Source of the DNA: Acetatifactor sp.
Lineage (GTDB): Bacteria > Bacillota > Clostridia > Lachnospirales > Lachnospiraceae
Direction of reading: 5' to 3'
Length of the DNA stretch: 64,000 nt
Assembly: GCA_016290775.1 (NCBI GenBank)
Contig: JAEEVF010000004.1
Location: forward strand, 141,792-205,791
Of this stretch, positions 7,730 to 16,728 are shown in pieces. Numbering within the stretch: the stretch's first letter is position 1; each line of letters starts with the position of its first letter. The position numbers were made by a program, and so were the translations under genes. Under the pieces are notes generated by a model, which made no database searches, was not told the origin of the DNA, and saw only the letters and a list, made by a program, of their open reading frames with translations.

Positions 7730-9511
7730 TTAACTTAGCACCTCGATCACGCGGTTTTGCTTATTATATTCCTTCGGGATTTCGAAAAACCACTCCGAAT
7801 CCCCGTTTTCTTCTCTCTTCAAAAGTGCAAACCCTCTTTCGGCAAAGAAATCCTTCACCATGCCGTTCTTTTCCGTCTTGTAATAATATCCGTGAATGCC
7901 TGAAAGTCCGCACTTCTTGCACTCTTCCACCAACGCATCCATCATGGCACATTCCATGTCACGCTTCAGGACGCGGCAGCTCATCAGCCAAAGGTCCAAA
8001 TGGAGCGTATTCTCCTCCGCATGCCCCATGAGCACGGAAACGATTCCGTTATCGCCAAAGCGGTCTTTTAGGGCCCCGTACAGCGTAAGCACCGAAGGGT
8101 CCAAAGCCAGCGCGGCAAGCGCTTCCTGCGTGTACCTTCTTGTTGTCATGTTAAACTGATTGCTCTTGTTTGTCAACTGCGCGATCCTTGCAAGATATTC
8201 CTCCGAAAAGGGCCTGATCTGCGCCGTCATCTCTAATGAAGTCAGATACTCCTCATAGGTTGCGAACTTGCTGATGCTTGCGGCTCTCTGGAGGTTTTCG
8301 CGGTACATTTCATTTCGCTTTTTGTCATCCTCCGAAAGGGTCGTGACTTCGAAATAGCCCGCATGATCAATGGTTCTTGCGAAATGCTCCACCTTCTCAA
8401 GCTCAGGCGCAAGAACGCCGGGAAGCTGGTCCGTCACGATCGCCCTCTCGGCAGGGTTGTCATCCACAAAGACAAGGCTTTCCGGAAGGACGCCGATCGC
8501 ATTCGCGATCTCCTGAAGATTTCTGTCCTTGGGCTCCCAGTTTGCCTTGATCATCAGGAAGTCCTCAGGCTTTAGGATCGAATAGGGCGCGTTTAAGCCC
8601 GCCAGCGCGTTTTCCTCCTCGTTTTTGGAGTCCACGGTGAGGAACACACCGATCTGCTTTTGACGCTTTAAGTAGCTTTGAAACTCCGCATAGACCTGCC
8701 CCATGGAGGTCTCCTGTCCCAGCTCGATCCCGCCGACGCCGTCATCGCCAATGACGCCGCCCCACAGCGTATTATCCAGGTCCAGCACAAGTCCTTTTTT
8801 GTTCTTTCCAAAGATCGACTTGATGATACAGGAAAGGGAATATGCAAACTCAGGGATTGCCTGTAAGGACATGCAATATTTATACATGTGCCAATAAAAC
8901 GGGTCCGAAAAGGCATCTAGACCATAGCGGGCGGAAAGATACTCCAGATCATGAAGGTAAAGGCCTTCAGTCTTTCTTATATGCTCGGCAAAGCGGCGGT
9001 TGAGTTCTCGCACAAAGGCCGTTTCGCCCTGTAGGAATACGCCGTCTTGATTTCCAAAAAGACGGAGCGAAGGCAATTCAAAATTGTTTTGGATCACGGG
9101 ACAATGATACTTCTCGCGAAGGCTGTCCCAAACGGTCTGAAACCGTTGCATTTCATCGGAGAGCTTCTCTTCGACCGTGGCCTCGTCATCTCCTGCCGTC
9201 GGAAGGTTTTTTACGTTCCGACAGGAGGTGTGCACGTAGATCAGGTCCGGCGCGAATGCTGAAAGCTTCTCATTTGGGAATACGGCGTCTTCATAAAACT
9301 GGCCGTATTCGGATTCATAAAAAGAAGGCTCGATCCCGGCATTCAAAAGAAACAGCTCAAGCACGTCAATGATCTCCGCCGTGGTGGAACCGCCAAGAAC
9401 CGCGATCTTCTTGGGAATGCGCTGCGTATTCTCCGCGAGCAGTTCCCTTTTTATGCTGCGCTTTTTCATCCGCACGTAGGATGCGTCGAAAGGATATTCC
9501 AAAGCTTTCAC
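7730..9511 (-). CDS. FkbH-like HAD-IIIC family acyl-loading enzyme
   Basis: 593 residues. Residues about 30-220 contain an SGNH-like segment (VLGGSTTAEI at 38-47). About 238-370 is the HAD-IIIC domain with the nucleophile pair D244/D246 in VLDLDNTLWGG, Ser295 in VDSKN, and D350-D351 in VFVDDNPAER. The C-terminal third has the GNAT-like region (LTNKSNQFNMTTRRY, LWLMSCRVLKRDME). Characterised FkbH-type enzymes take 1,3-bisphosphoglycerate, remove phosphate and place a D-glyceryl group on a carrier protein. The same reaction on the neighbouring ACP is a fair inference. It starts with GTG, 8 nt after AGGAGG. Only about 40 bp separate this start from the pnp terminator. Confidence 0.88.
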   Translation of the reverse strand: MKALEYPFDASYVRMKKRSIKRELLAENTQRIPKKIAVLGGSTTAEIIDVLELFLLNAGIEPSFYESEYGQFYEDAVFPNEKLSAFAPDLIYVHTSCRNVKNLPTAGDDEATVEEKLSDEMQRFQTVWDSLREKYHCPVIQNNFELPSLRLFGNQDGVFLQGETAFVRELNRRFAEHIRKTEGLYLHDLEYLSARYGLDAFSDPFYWHMYKYCMSLQAIPEFAYSLSCIIKSIFGKNKKGLVLDLDNTLWGGVIGDDGVGGIELGQETSMGQVYAEFQSYLKRQKQIGVFLTVDSKNEEENALAGLNAPYSILKPEDFLMIKANWEPKDRNLQEIANAIGVLPESLVFVDDNPAERAIVTDQLPGVLAPELEKVEHFARTIDHAGYFEVTTLSEDDKKRNEMYRENLQRAASISKFATYEEYLTSLEMTAQIRPFSEEYLARIAQLTNKSNQFNMTTRRYTQEALAALALDPSVLTLYGALKDRFGDNGIVSVLMGHAEENTLHLDLWLMSCRVLKRDMECAMMDALVEECKKCGLSGIHGYYYKTEKNGMVKDFFAERGFALLKREENGDSEWFFEIPKEYNKQNRVIEVLS

Positions 9512-9548
9512 GCCGGTAACCTCCTCTTTTTTGATGAAACAAATAAAA

Positions 9549-9584
9549 ACAGGGGATGGAAAGCGTTCGCTCTCCGTCCCCTGT
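9549..9584 (-). terminator. Rho-independent terminator of pnp
   Basis: ACAGGGGA(C/T)GGA...TCCCCTGT stem with an AACG-type loop, then TTTTTATTTGTTT on the minus strand. It sits between the pnp stop and the FkbH-like gene start. Confidence 0.92.
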
Positions 9585-9611
9585 GAATTTCAGCCAACTT
9601 TAGGTGAACGC

Positions 9612-11702
9612 TTATTTCTGTGCAACGTCCTTCATGGAGAAGCTGATCCTGCCCATCTTGTCCTTGCCAAGGCAAACAACGGTCACAATGTCGCCGAGGG
9701 TCAGATAATCCTCTACGCGCTCCACTCTCTCCTTCGCGATCTTGGAGATGTGAACCATGCCTTCCTTGCCAGGTGCGAACTCGATGAATGCGCCGAACTC
9801 CTTGATGCTGACAACCTTGCCCTTGAAGATCTGGCCTTCTTCGAAGTCAGTCACGATCATGGAAACCATGTCCTGAGCCTTCTGCATCATTTCCTTGTCG
9901 GTGCCGCAGATGCTCACCATGCCGTCGTCGGTGATGTCGATCTTCACGCCGGTGCGGGCGATGATCTCGTTGATGGTCTTGCCTCTCTGGCCAACCACGT
10001 CACCAATCTTATCAGGATCGATCTGCATGGAGATGATCTTGGGTGCGTACTTGCCAACCTCAGGTCTGGGAGCAGCGATCGCGGGCTTCATGCAGTTCTC
10101 CATGATGAAGAGTCTTGCCTCGCGGCAACGAGCGATGGCGCCCTCAACGATGGGTCTGGTCAGACCATGGATCTTAATATCCATCTGGATCGCGGTAATG
10201 CCTTCGGTGGTACCGGTTACCTTGAAGTCCATGTCTCCGAAGAAGTCCTCAAGACCCTGGATGTCGGTAAGCAGAACGAAATCGTCATCGGTCTCGCCGG
10301 TTACCAGACCGCAGGAGATACCAGCTACCATCTTCTTGATGGGCACGCCTGCTGCCATCAGGGACATGCAGGATGCACAAGTACTTGCCATGGAGGTGGA
10401 TCCGTTGGACTCGAAGGTCTCGGATACGCAGCGGATGCTGTAAGGGAACTCCTCCTCGCTAGGCAGTACGGGGATCAGTGCACGCTCAGCAAGTGCGCCG
10501 TGACCGATCTCTCTTCTTCCGGGTCCGCGGGAAGGCTTCGTCTCGCCAACGGAGTAGGAAGGGAAGTTATAATGATGCATATAACGCTTGGTTACTTCGT
10601 TCTCATCAAGGCCGTCGATCTTCTGTGCCTCGGAAAGAGGAGCCAGCGTACATACGTCGCAGATCTGGGTCTGTCCACGAGTGAACATGGCGGAGCCATG
10701 CACTCTCGGGATGATGTCCACCTCTGCTGCCAGAGGACGGATCTGAGTGATCTCACGACCATCGGGACGCTTGTGATCCTTTAAGATCATCTTACGAACG
10801 GTCTTCTTCTCGTACTGATATACTGCTTCGCCAAGGATTGCAAGCCACTCTTCGTTCTCGGCAAATGCCTCCTCAAGCTTAGCGGTGATGTTACGGATGT
10901 TCTCCTCACGGGTCTGCTTCTCATCGGTGAAGACTGCAACCTCCATCTCCTCGGGGGTAACGATCTTCTTCATCTCCTCGAACATCTCAGCAGGAATTGC
11001 GCAGCTGGTATACTCGTGCTTCGTCTTGCCTACCTCAGCAACGATCTTGTCGATGAATGCGATGATGGTCTGGTTGATCTCGTGTGCCTTGTAAATGGCC
11101 TCGATCATCTTTGCTTCGGGAACCTCGTTAGCGCCTGCCTCGATCATGATCACCTTCTCGCGGGTGGATGCAACGGTCAGGTTCAGGTCTCCCTCCTTCC
11201 ACTGCTTCTGGGAAGGGTTTACGATCAGCTCGCCGTCAACCATACCCATCTGGGTCATGGCGCAGGGGCCGTCGAAAGGAATGTCAGAAATGCAGGTAGC
11301 GATGGCTGCACCGATCATGGCAACCAGCTCAGGTCTGCACTCAGGATCAACGCTCATAACCATGTTATTCAGGGTTACGTCGTTGCGATAATCCTTGGGG
11401 AACAGGGGACGCATGGGTCTGTCGATCACGCGGCTGGTCAGGATCGCATTCTCGCTTGCCTTACCCTCACGCTTGTTGAAGCCGCCGGGGATCTTTCCTA
11501 CGGCATACATCTTCTCCTCGTATTCTACGCTCAGGGGGAAGAAATCAATGCCCTCCCTGGGCTTTTCAGATGCGGTTGCGGTACACAGAACGGTGGTGTC
11601 ACCGTAGTGCATGAACGCACAACCATTGGCCTGCTTGCCGACGCGATTAACGTCAACGACGAGCTTACGGCCGCCAAGTTCCATTTCATAGCTCTTGTAC
11701 AT
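9612..11702 (-). CDS. pnp: Polyribonucleotide nucleotidyltransferase (PNPase)
   Basis: 3'-5' phosphorolytic exoribonuclease, 696 residues. Two RNase PH domains (about 10-230 and 310-540), a KH domain (about 555-615, VVGQRGKTINEIIARTG) and a C-terminal S1 domain (FKGKVVSIKEFGAFIEFAPG) are in the usual order. It forms a trimer and takes part in mRNA turnover. AAGGAGG lies 5 nt upstream of the ATG. It follows rpsO, the normal bacterial order, and its leader can form a long hairpin (11786-11837). Confidence 0.98.
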   Translation of the reverse strand: MYKSYEMELGGRKLVVDVNRVGKQANGCAFMHYGDTTVLCTATASEKPREGIDFFPLSVEYEEKMYAVGKIPGGFNKREGKASENAILTSRVIDRPMRPLFPKDYRNDVTLNNMVMSVDPECRPELVAMIGAAIATCISDIPFDGPCAMTQMGMVDGELIVNPSQKQWKEGDLNLTVASTREKVIMIEAGANEVPEAKMIEAIYKAHEINQTIIAFIDKIVAEVGKTKHEYTSCAIPAEMFEEMKKIVTPEEMEVAVFTDEKQTREENIRNITAKLEEAFAENEEWLAILGEAVYQYEKKTVRKMILKDHKRPDGREITQIRPLAAEVDIIPRVHGSAMFTRGQTQICDVCTLAPLSEAQKIDGLDENEVTKRYMHHYNFPSYSVGETKPSRGPGRREIGHGALAERALIPVLPSEEEFPYSIRCVSETFESNGSTSMASTCASCMSLMAAGVPIKKMVAGISCGLVTGETDDDFVLLTDIQGLEDFFGDMDFKVTGTTEGITAIQMDIKIHGLTRPIVEGAIARCREARLFIMENCMKPAIAAPRPEVGKYAPKIISMQIDPDKIGDVVGQRGKTINEIIARTGVKIDITDDGMVSICGTDKEMMQKAQDMVSMIVTDFEEGQIFKGKVVSIKEFGAFIEFAPGKEGMVHISKIAKERVERVEDYLTLGDIVTVVCLGKDKMGRISFSMKDVAQK

Positions 11703-11785
11703 TAGTACCTCCTTCTTCTTTGCGACGGGTTCCTCTGTTTTCTTACCCGCCTTAGATTTGTATTGTTTTCACAAAGCAGAAGGCT

Positions 11786-11837
11786 CCGAAACTACTGAAA
11801 AAAACGGGAACTTTCCCATGCTTTTCAGTGGTCTCGG
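11786..11837 (-). promoter_or_regulatory. Long hairpin in pnp leader
   Basis: On the minus strand CCGAGACCACTGAAAA pairs with TTTTCAGTAGTTTCGG (16 positions with one G-U and one mismatch), and the loop itself can form GGGAA/TTCCC. It lies about 85 nt upstream of the pnp start codon. A leader hairpin at this place in enterobacteria is an RNase III site used for PNPase autoregulation; the same role here is inference. Confidence 0.6.
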
Positions 11838-11915
11838 GAGATCCCTTCGCTTTGCGCTTACCGTGTTTTTGCCCCATTTTGGGGCTTCCCAAATGAATTA
11901 CCTTAACGAAACATA

Positions 11916-11947
11916 AGCGGAGCGCCCACAAGTGGGCCATCTCCGCT
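11916..11947 (-). terminator. Stem-loop after rpsO, terminator or processing site
   Basis: AGCGGAG...CTCCGCT outer stem and GGCCCAC/GTGGGC inner stem, 15 bp after the rpsO stop. The following sequence TATGTTTCG is a poor U tract, so partial termination with read-through into pnp, or RNA processing, is likely. Confidence 0.6.
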
Positions 11948-11961
11948 CTTTGTTTTTCGTT

Positions 11962-12228
11962 TTATTTTCTCAGGCCAAGCTTTTCGATCAGTGCACGATA
12001 TCTCTCCAGATCCTTCTTCTTCAGATAGGAAAGGAGGCCACGTCTCTGACCAACCATCTTCAGCATTCCGCGACGGGAATGATGATCCTTGGGGTTAACC
12101 TTCAGGTGCTCGGTGAGCTCCTGGATTCTTGCGGACAGAACTGCGATCTGTACCTCAGGTGAACCAGTGTCGCCAGGGGTTCTGGCATACTCGTTCATGA
12201 TTGCTGTTTTCTTTTCCTTTGAAATCAT
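11962..12228 (-). CDS. rpsO: 30S ribosomal protein S15
   Basis: 88-residue S15, primary binder of the 16S rRNA central domain. [15 protein letters not shown] and [20 protein letters not shown] are the conserved helices. AGGAGG lies 9 nt before the ATG. Followed by pnp across a stem-loop. Confidence 0.98.
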   Translation of the reverse strand: MISKEKKTAIMNEYARTPGDTGSPEVQIAVLSARIQELTEHLKVNPKDHHSRRGMLKMVGQRRGLLSYLKKKDLERYRALIEKLGLRK

Positions 12229-12329
12229 TGCTTTCTTCCTCCTAAAAGCTTATAATAATTTATCACCTGGCACTAAGAACGGGTCAGAGGATGTCCCGGA
12301 TCTGGGCGCCGGTTTGCTCACGCTTTTGT

Positions 12330-12358
12330 AGTATAACATACTTCTCTTTTCTTGTAAA
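12330..12358 (-). promoter_or_regulatory. Sigma-A type promoter of rpsO
   Basis: TTTACA (12353-12358), 17 bp, TATACT (12330-12335) on the minus strand, about 100 bp upstream of rpsO. Probably also drives pnp by read-through. Confidence 0.7.
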
Positions 12359-12419
12359 GCCCATATTTTGCTCTGAATTCCCCAATTCTGTACTTTATTA
12401 CTTTAAACCGAGAAATTCC

Positions 12420-12448
12420 TTGCAAATTGAATCGTTATCTTATATAAT
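12420..12448 (+). promoter_or_regulatory. Sigma-A type promoter of aroF
   Basis: TTGCAA (12420-12425), 17 bp, TATAAT (12443-12448), 29 bp before the aroF start. The short leader leaves no room for an attenuator or T-box, so control is more likely allosteric. Confidence 0.75.
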
Positions 12449-12477
12449 AGTCAAAGATTTAGAAAGGACAAACCACT

Positions 12478-13506
12478 ATGAGCTTCGAATTTATAAGAAA
12501 ATTACCCACTCCCGCCGAGATCAAGGAGGAATATCCCCTCCCTGCGGGACTGGCTGAACTGAAGGCGAAAAAGGATGCCGAGATCCGCGACGTGATCACC
12601 GGAAAGAGCAATAAGTTCCTTCTGATCATCGGGCCCTGCTCCGCGGACAATGAGGATTCCGTCTGCGACTATGTTTCCCGCCTTGCAAAGGTACAGGAAG
12701 AAGTAAAGGACAAGGTGCTCCTCATCCCCCGCATCTACACGAATAAGCCCCGCACCACCGGCGAAGGCTACAAGGGCATGGTGCATCAGCCCGATCCAGA
12801 AAAGAAGCCTGATCTATTGGCCGGCATCATCGCCATCCGAAAAATGCATATCCGTGCGATGAAGGAAACAGGTCTGACCTCCGCGGACGAGATGCTCTAT
12901 CCCGAGAACTTCCGCTATCTTTCCGACATTCTTTCCTATGTCGCCGTCGGCGCCAGATCCGTTGAGGACCAGCAGCACCGCCTCACGGTGAGCGGCTTTG
13001 ACGTGCCCGCAGGAATGAAGAACCCGACCAGCGGTGACTTTGCCGTAATGCTCAATTCCGTCTATGCGGCGCAGCACGGCCACTCCTTTATCTACCGCGG
13101 CTGGGAGGTCAACACCAGCGGAAATGAGCTCGCGCACACCATTCTGCGCGGTGCAACGAACAAGCACGGACAGAACATCCCCAACTATCATTATGAAGAC
13201 ATCATGCTCCTCCTTCAGATGTATCAGAAGATGGACCTGAAGAACCCTGCCTGCATCATTGACACGAACCACTCCAACTCCAACAAGCAGTTTGCTGAGC
13301 AGATCCGTATCGCAAAAGAAGTCATGCACAGCCGCAAGGTGAACCCCGAGATCCACTCCCTTGTCAAGGGTCTGATGATCGAGAGCTACATCGAGGAAGG
13401 CTCACAGAAGGTGGGCGGCGGCATCTACGGAAAGTCCATTACGGACCCTTGCCTTGGCTGGAAGGATTCGGAAAGACTCATCCACGAGATCGCAGAGTTC
13501 GAATAA
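12478..13506 (+). CDS. aroF: 3-deoxy-7-phosphoheptulonate synthase (DAHP synthase, class I)
   Basis: First step of the shikimate pathway: phosphoenolpyruvate plus erythrose 4-phosphate to DAHP. The 342-residue protein belongs to the AroFGH class, with LLIIGPCSADNE, RIYTNKPRTTGEGYKGM, GARSVEDQQHR, and the metal ligands expected in NPTSGDF, DTNHSNSNKQ and ESYIEEGSQ. The N-terminal arm that mediates feedback inhibition by an aromatic amino acid in this class is present, but which one cannot be told. AGAAAGGA lies upstream of the ATG. It is a single-gene unit with its own promoter and a bidirectional terminator. The symbol aroF is generic for the class. Confidence 0.95.
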   Translation: MSFEFIRKLPTPAEIKEEYPLPAGLAELKAKKDAEIRDVITGKSNKFLLIIGPCSADNEDSVCDYVSRLAKVQEEVKDKVLLIPRIYTNKPRTTGEGYKGMVHQPDPEKKPDLLAGIIAIRKMHIRAMKETGLTSADEMLYPENFRYLSDILSYVAVGARSVEDQQHRLTVSGFDVPAGMKNPTSGDFAVMLNSVYAAQHGHSFIYRGWEVNTSGNELAHTILRGATNKHGQNIPNYHYEDIMLLLQMYQKMDLKNPACIIDTNHSNSNKQFAEQIRIAKEVMHSRKVNPEIHSLVKGLMIESYIEEGSQKVGGGIYGKSITDPCLGWKDSERLIHEIAEFE

Positions 13507-13550
13507 GCCCCAATCATTTAACCGCAAAATTCGGATCAAACAAACAAGAA

Positions 13551-13581
13551 AACCGGCTACGCCACATGGCGCCAGCCGGTT
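13551..13581. terminator. Bidirectional terminator between aroF and aminotransferase gene
   Basis: AACCGGCT...AGCCGGTT with a GCCA/GGC inner stem. TTCTTTATTTG follows on the plus strand and TTTTCTTGTTTG on the minus strand, so it can serve both convergent genes. Confidence 0.9.
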
Positions 13582-13635
13582 CTTTATTTGCCAATTTGCT
13601 TTTTCGCGTGGCTTCCGTCGTTTGCGATCCTTCGT

Positions 13636-14928
13636 TTACTCTCCCTGAAGCTCCAGGAGCTTTCTTACGCTGACAAGCTTCACGCACAGAACGAACAGAT
13701 CCGTTGCCTGTGCCATCTCTTCAGGCGTCGGGAAGGAAGGTGCAATACGGATGTTGCGATCTCTGGGATCCTTTCCGTAGGGATAGGTTGCGCCGGCGCC
13801 CGTAAGAACAACGCCTGCCTCCTTACATCTTGCAACGATCTCCTTTGCGCATCCATCCATCGCGTCAAAGGAAATGAAGTAGCCGCCATTAGGCTTCGTC
13901 CATTCGCCAATGCCAAGACCGCTCAGCTCCTCGTCAAGGATCTTTAAGACTGCCTCAAACTTCGGGCGAAGGATCTGCGCATGCTTGATCATCTGCGCCC
14001 TGATGCCCTGAATGTCCTTAAAGTAATTTACGTGAAGCAACTGATTGATCTTATCATATCCGATCGTCTGGATCGTCATGGACTTGCGGATGTAATCCAG
14101 GTTTGCCTTCGAGGATGCCACTGCCGCAATGCCTGCGCCTGCAAAACTGATCTTCGAAGTGGAGGCGAATTCATATACCATGTCAGGATTGCCGGCCTTC
14201 TCGCACTCGCCAAGGATCTCCAGCAACTGATCGCAACGATCCTCATAAAGATCATGCACTGCATATGCATTGTCCCAGAAGATCCTAAAGTCCTTTGCCG
14301 CGGGCTTTAAAGCAGCAAAACGTTTCACCGTCTCATCGCTGTAGGTAATGCCCTGGGGATTGGAATACTTCGGCACGCACCAAATGCCCTTGATGGCCTC
14401 GTCTTCTGCAACGAGCTTCTCCACCATGTCCATGTCAGGACCCTGGGGCGTCATGGGCACATTGATCATCTCAATGCCAAAGTGCTCGGTGATCGCGAAG
14501 TGCCTGTCATACCCAGGAACGGGACAGAGGAACTTCACCTTATCAAGCTTACACCAAGGCGTGGAACCAAGCACGCCGTGGGTCATGGAACGAGAGATCG
14601 TATCATACATGATGGGAAGGCTTGCGTTGCCACAAACGATCACGTTCTCCGGATGAACCTGCATAACCTCAGCCATGAGCTTTTTGGCCTCAGGAATACC
14701 ATCCAGCAGGCCATAGTTTCTGGTATCCATGCCAGCTTCAGTCTTCATGCAGCTCTTGGAATCCAGGGCATCCAGAAGTCCCATGCCCATCTCCAGCTGT
14801 GCCACGGAGGGCTTACCTCTGGACATGTCAAGCTTTAAGCCTTTTTCCTTTACGATGTCAAAGGCTCTCTCCAATTCATCCTTTAAGTTCAGAAGCTCTT
14901 CCTTACTCAGTTCCTGATATGCTTTCAT
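13636..14928 (-). CDS. Aminotransferase class I/II, aspartate aminotransferase of the Asp_aminotransf (PF12897-like) group
   Basis: 430-residue PLP enzyme. DMSRGKPS and YGLLDGIPEAKKLMA at the N-terminus, VPKYSNPQGITYS, FWDNAYAVHDLY (PLP-contacting Asp and Tyr) and FASTSKISFAGAG with the PLP lysine are seen. This arrangement matches the type Ic aspartate aminotransferases rather than the AspC class. Substrates are therefore likely aspartate/2-oxoglutarate but not proven. I start it at the ATG at 14928, which has AGGAGTG 8 nt upstream, instead of an in-frame start 10 codons earlier without a ribosome site. It shares a terminator with convergent aroF. Confidence 0.85.
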   Translation of the reverse strand: MKAYQELSKEELLNLKDELERAFDIVKEKGLKLDMSRGKPSVAQLEMGMGLLDALDSKSCMKTEAGMDTRNYGLLDGIPEAKKLMAEVMQVHPENVIVCGNASLPIMYDTISRSMTHGVLGSTPWCKLDKVKFLCPVPGYDRHFAITEHFGIEMINVPMTPQGPDMDMVEKLVAEDEAIKGIWCVPKYSNPQGITYSDETVKRFAALKPAAKDFRIFWDNAYAVHDLYEDRCDQLLEILGECEKAGNPDMVYEFASTSKISFAGAGIAAVASSKANLDYIRKSMTIQTIGYDKINQLLHVNYFKDIQGIRAQMIKHAQILRPKFEAVLKILDEELSGLGIGEWTKPNGGYFISFDAMDGCAKEIVARCKEAGVVLTGAGATYPYGKDPRDRNIRIAPSFPTPEEMAQATDLFVLCVKLVSVRKLLELQGE

Positions 14929-15028
14929 ATTTATCACTCCTGGGATAATCGTATACAATCATACATCTCGGAATATCATACTATAGGATTGGCATCTTCG
15001 CAAGAGGAAATTTAAACAAAATAAAAAC

Positions 15029-15052
15029 CGCCGCATCCTTTCGGATACGGCG
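15029..15052 (-). terminator. Rho-independent terminator of rny
   Basis: CGCCGTATCC-GAAA-GGATGCGGCG stem with tetraloop, then GTTTTTATTTTG on the minus strand, about 40 bp after the rny stop. Confidence 0.93.
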
Positions 15053-15090
15053 ATTTCATTGAATTCATTTTGGATCTTACTGGTTTGGCA

Positions 15091-16644
15091 TTACTTCGCA
15101 TAATCGGTGACGCGACTCTCGCGAATGACGTTGACCTTGATCTGTCCGGGATATTCCATCTCGGTTTCGATCTTCTTAGAAATGTCACGCGCCATCAGCA
15201 CCATGTCGGCGTCTGATACCTGCTCAGGCACTACCATTACACGAACTTCACGACCTGCCTGAATTGCAAAAGATTTTTCTACACCCTTGAAATTGTTTGT
15301 GATGTCTTCTAATTGCTTTAATCTGCTGGTATAAGTCTCCAGCGTTTCTCTTCTTGCCCCGGGTCTTGCAGCGGATATTGTATCAGCAGCTTGTACAATA
15401 CATGCAATGAGGCTTGTAGGTTCCACGTCGCCGTGGTGGGATTCCACCGCATTGATGACAACGGCGTTCTCCTTATACTTCCTACAAAGCTCGGCACCCA
15501 ACTGTACGTGGGAGCCTTCCATCTCGCGATCGATGGCTTTTCCGATGTCGTGGAGCAATCCTGCTCTCTTCGCCAGTCTTACGTCAAGGCCCATCTCAGC
15601 AGCGAGCAAACCGGAAAGGTGTGCCACTTCAATGGAGTGCTTGAGGACGTTCTGGCCATAGCTGGATCTGAACTTCATCTTACCGAGGAGTCTTACAAGC
15701 TCAGGATGGATGCCATGCACGCCAACCTCAAGCAATGCGGATTCGCCCTCTTCCTTGATCATGACCTCGACTTCCTTCTGTGCCTTCTCCACCGTCTCTT
15801 CGATGCGAGCGGGGTGAATACGTCCGTCGACGATCAGCTTCTCCAGCGCAATTCTTGCCACCTCGCGACGAACGGGATCAAAGCCCGAAAGAACGACTGC
15901 TTCAGGCGTATCGTCTATGATCAGGTCCACGCCGGTCATCGTCTCAAGAGTGCGGATGTTACGACCCTCACGGCCGATGATCCTACCCTTCATCTCATCG
16001 CTAGGCAACTGTACGACGGAAATGGTTGTCTCCGAGACGTAATCTGCCGCACATCTCTGGATTGCGTTGACAACATATTCCTTCGCCTTCTTGTCTGCTT
16101 CCTCTTTGGCCCGACTCTCCATGTCCTTGATCATCACGGCCGTTTCATGCTTCACTTCATCTTCAACAATTTTCAATAGGTATTCTTTTGCTTGTTCAGA
16201 GGTTAAGCCGGAAATTCGCTCCAGTTCCTGCAAGCGCTGCTCATTCAGCTTGGAGATCTCAACCTTCATTTTGTTCAGGTTATCCTCCTTTGCCGTCAGG
16301 CTTTGCTCACGTTTTTCGAGTGCATCTGCTTTTTTATCGATGTTCTCTTCCTTTTGCTGCAGTCTTCTCTCAACTCTTTGCGCTTCTGCCCTGCGTTCCT
16401 TGATTTCCTTGTCAAGTTCATTCTTGGTACGAATGGATTCTTCCTTGACCTCGAGGAGCGCTTCGCGCTTTTTTGCTTCCGCCGTCTTCAAAGCTTCATC
16501 AATAATGCTTCTTGCTTTGTCTTCTGCCTTTCCAATGGTTTCTTCTGTCTTCTTTTTTTGACTGGAAGAGCCAAGGATCCAGAAAATAACTGCGGATACT
16601 GCTACAGCAACCAGGATGACCATCAGCCATACAAAATCAGGCAT
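15091..16644 (-). CDS. rny: Ribonuclease Y
   Basis: Membrane-bound endoribonuclease that starts mRNA decay in Gram-positive bacteria. 517 residues: one membrane span (6-24), a long charged coiled coil (about 30-205), a KH domain ([19 protein letters not shown], about 218-236) and an HD domain with [10 protein letters not shown] (about 361-370). Length is standard. AAGGAGG precedes the ATG. It is downstream of recX and has its own strong promoter overlapping the recX stop codon. Confidence 0.98.
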   Translation of the reverse strand: MPDFVWLMVILVAVAVSAVIFWILGSSSQKKKTEETIGKAEDKARSIIDEALKTAEAKKREALLEVKEESIRTKNELDKEIKERRAEAQRVERRLQQKEENIDKKADALEKREQSLTAKEDNLNKMKVEISKLNEQRLQELERISGLTSEQAKEYLLKIVEDEVKHETAVMIKDMESRAKEEADKKAKEYVVNAIQRCAADYVSETTISVVQLPSDEMKGRIIGREGRNIRTLETMTGVDLIIDDTPEAVVLSGFDPVRREVARIALEKLIVDGRIHPARIEETVEKAQKEVEVMIKEEGESALLEVGVHGIHPELVRLLGKMKFRSSYGQNVLKHSIEVAHLSGLLAAEMGLDVRLAKRAGLLHDIGKAIDREMEGSHVQLGAELCRKYKENAVVINAVESHHGDVEPTSLIACIVQAADTISAARPGARRETLETYTSRLKQLEDITNNFKGVEKSFAIQAGREVRVMVVPEQVSDADMVLMARDISKKIETEMEYPGQIKVNVIRESRVTDYAK

Positions 16645-16699
16645 CTCTGGAGCACCTCCTTATGAAATTTTCATTGTTCAAGCAATTCACAACACTACT

Positions 16700-16728
16700 A
16701 TGATAAACTCTATTAGTAGGGTTGTCAA
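16700..16728 (-). promoter_or_regulatory. Strong sigma-A type promoter of rny
   Basis: TTGACA (16723-16728), 17 bp, TATCAT (16700-16705) on the minus strand. The -35 overlaps the last codons and stop of recX, so rny can be made independently of SOS-controlled recA-recX. Confidence 0.8.

Noticed and set aside
9531..10784. Long open frame antisense to pnp
   Set aside because: A 417-codon frame opposite PNPase arises from codon bias; no ribosome site and no recognisable protein. PNPase is certain.
12502..13356. Minus-strand frames opposite aroF
   Set aside because: Shadow frames of a clearly real DAHP synthase; no start signals.
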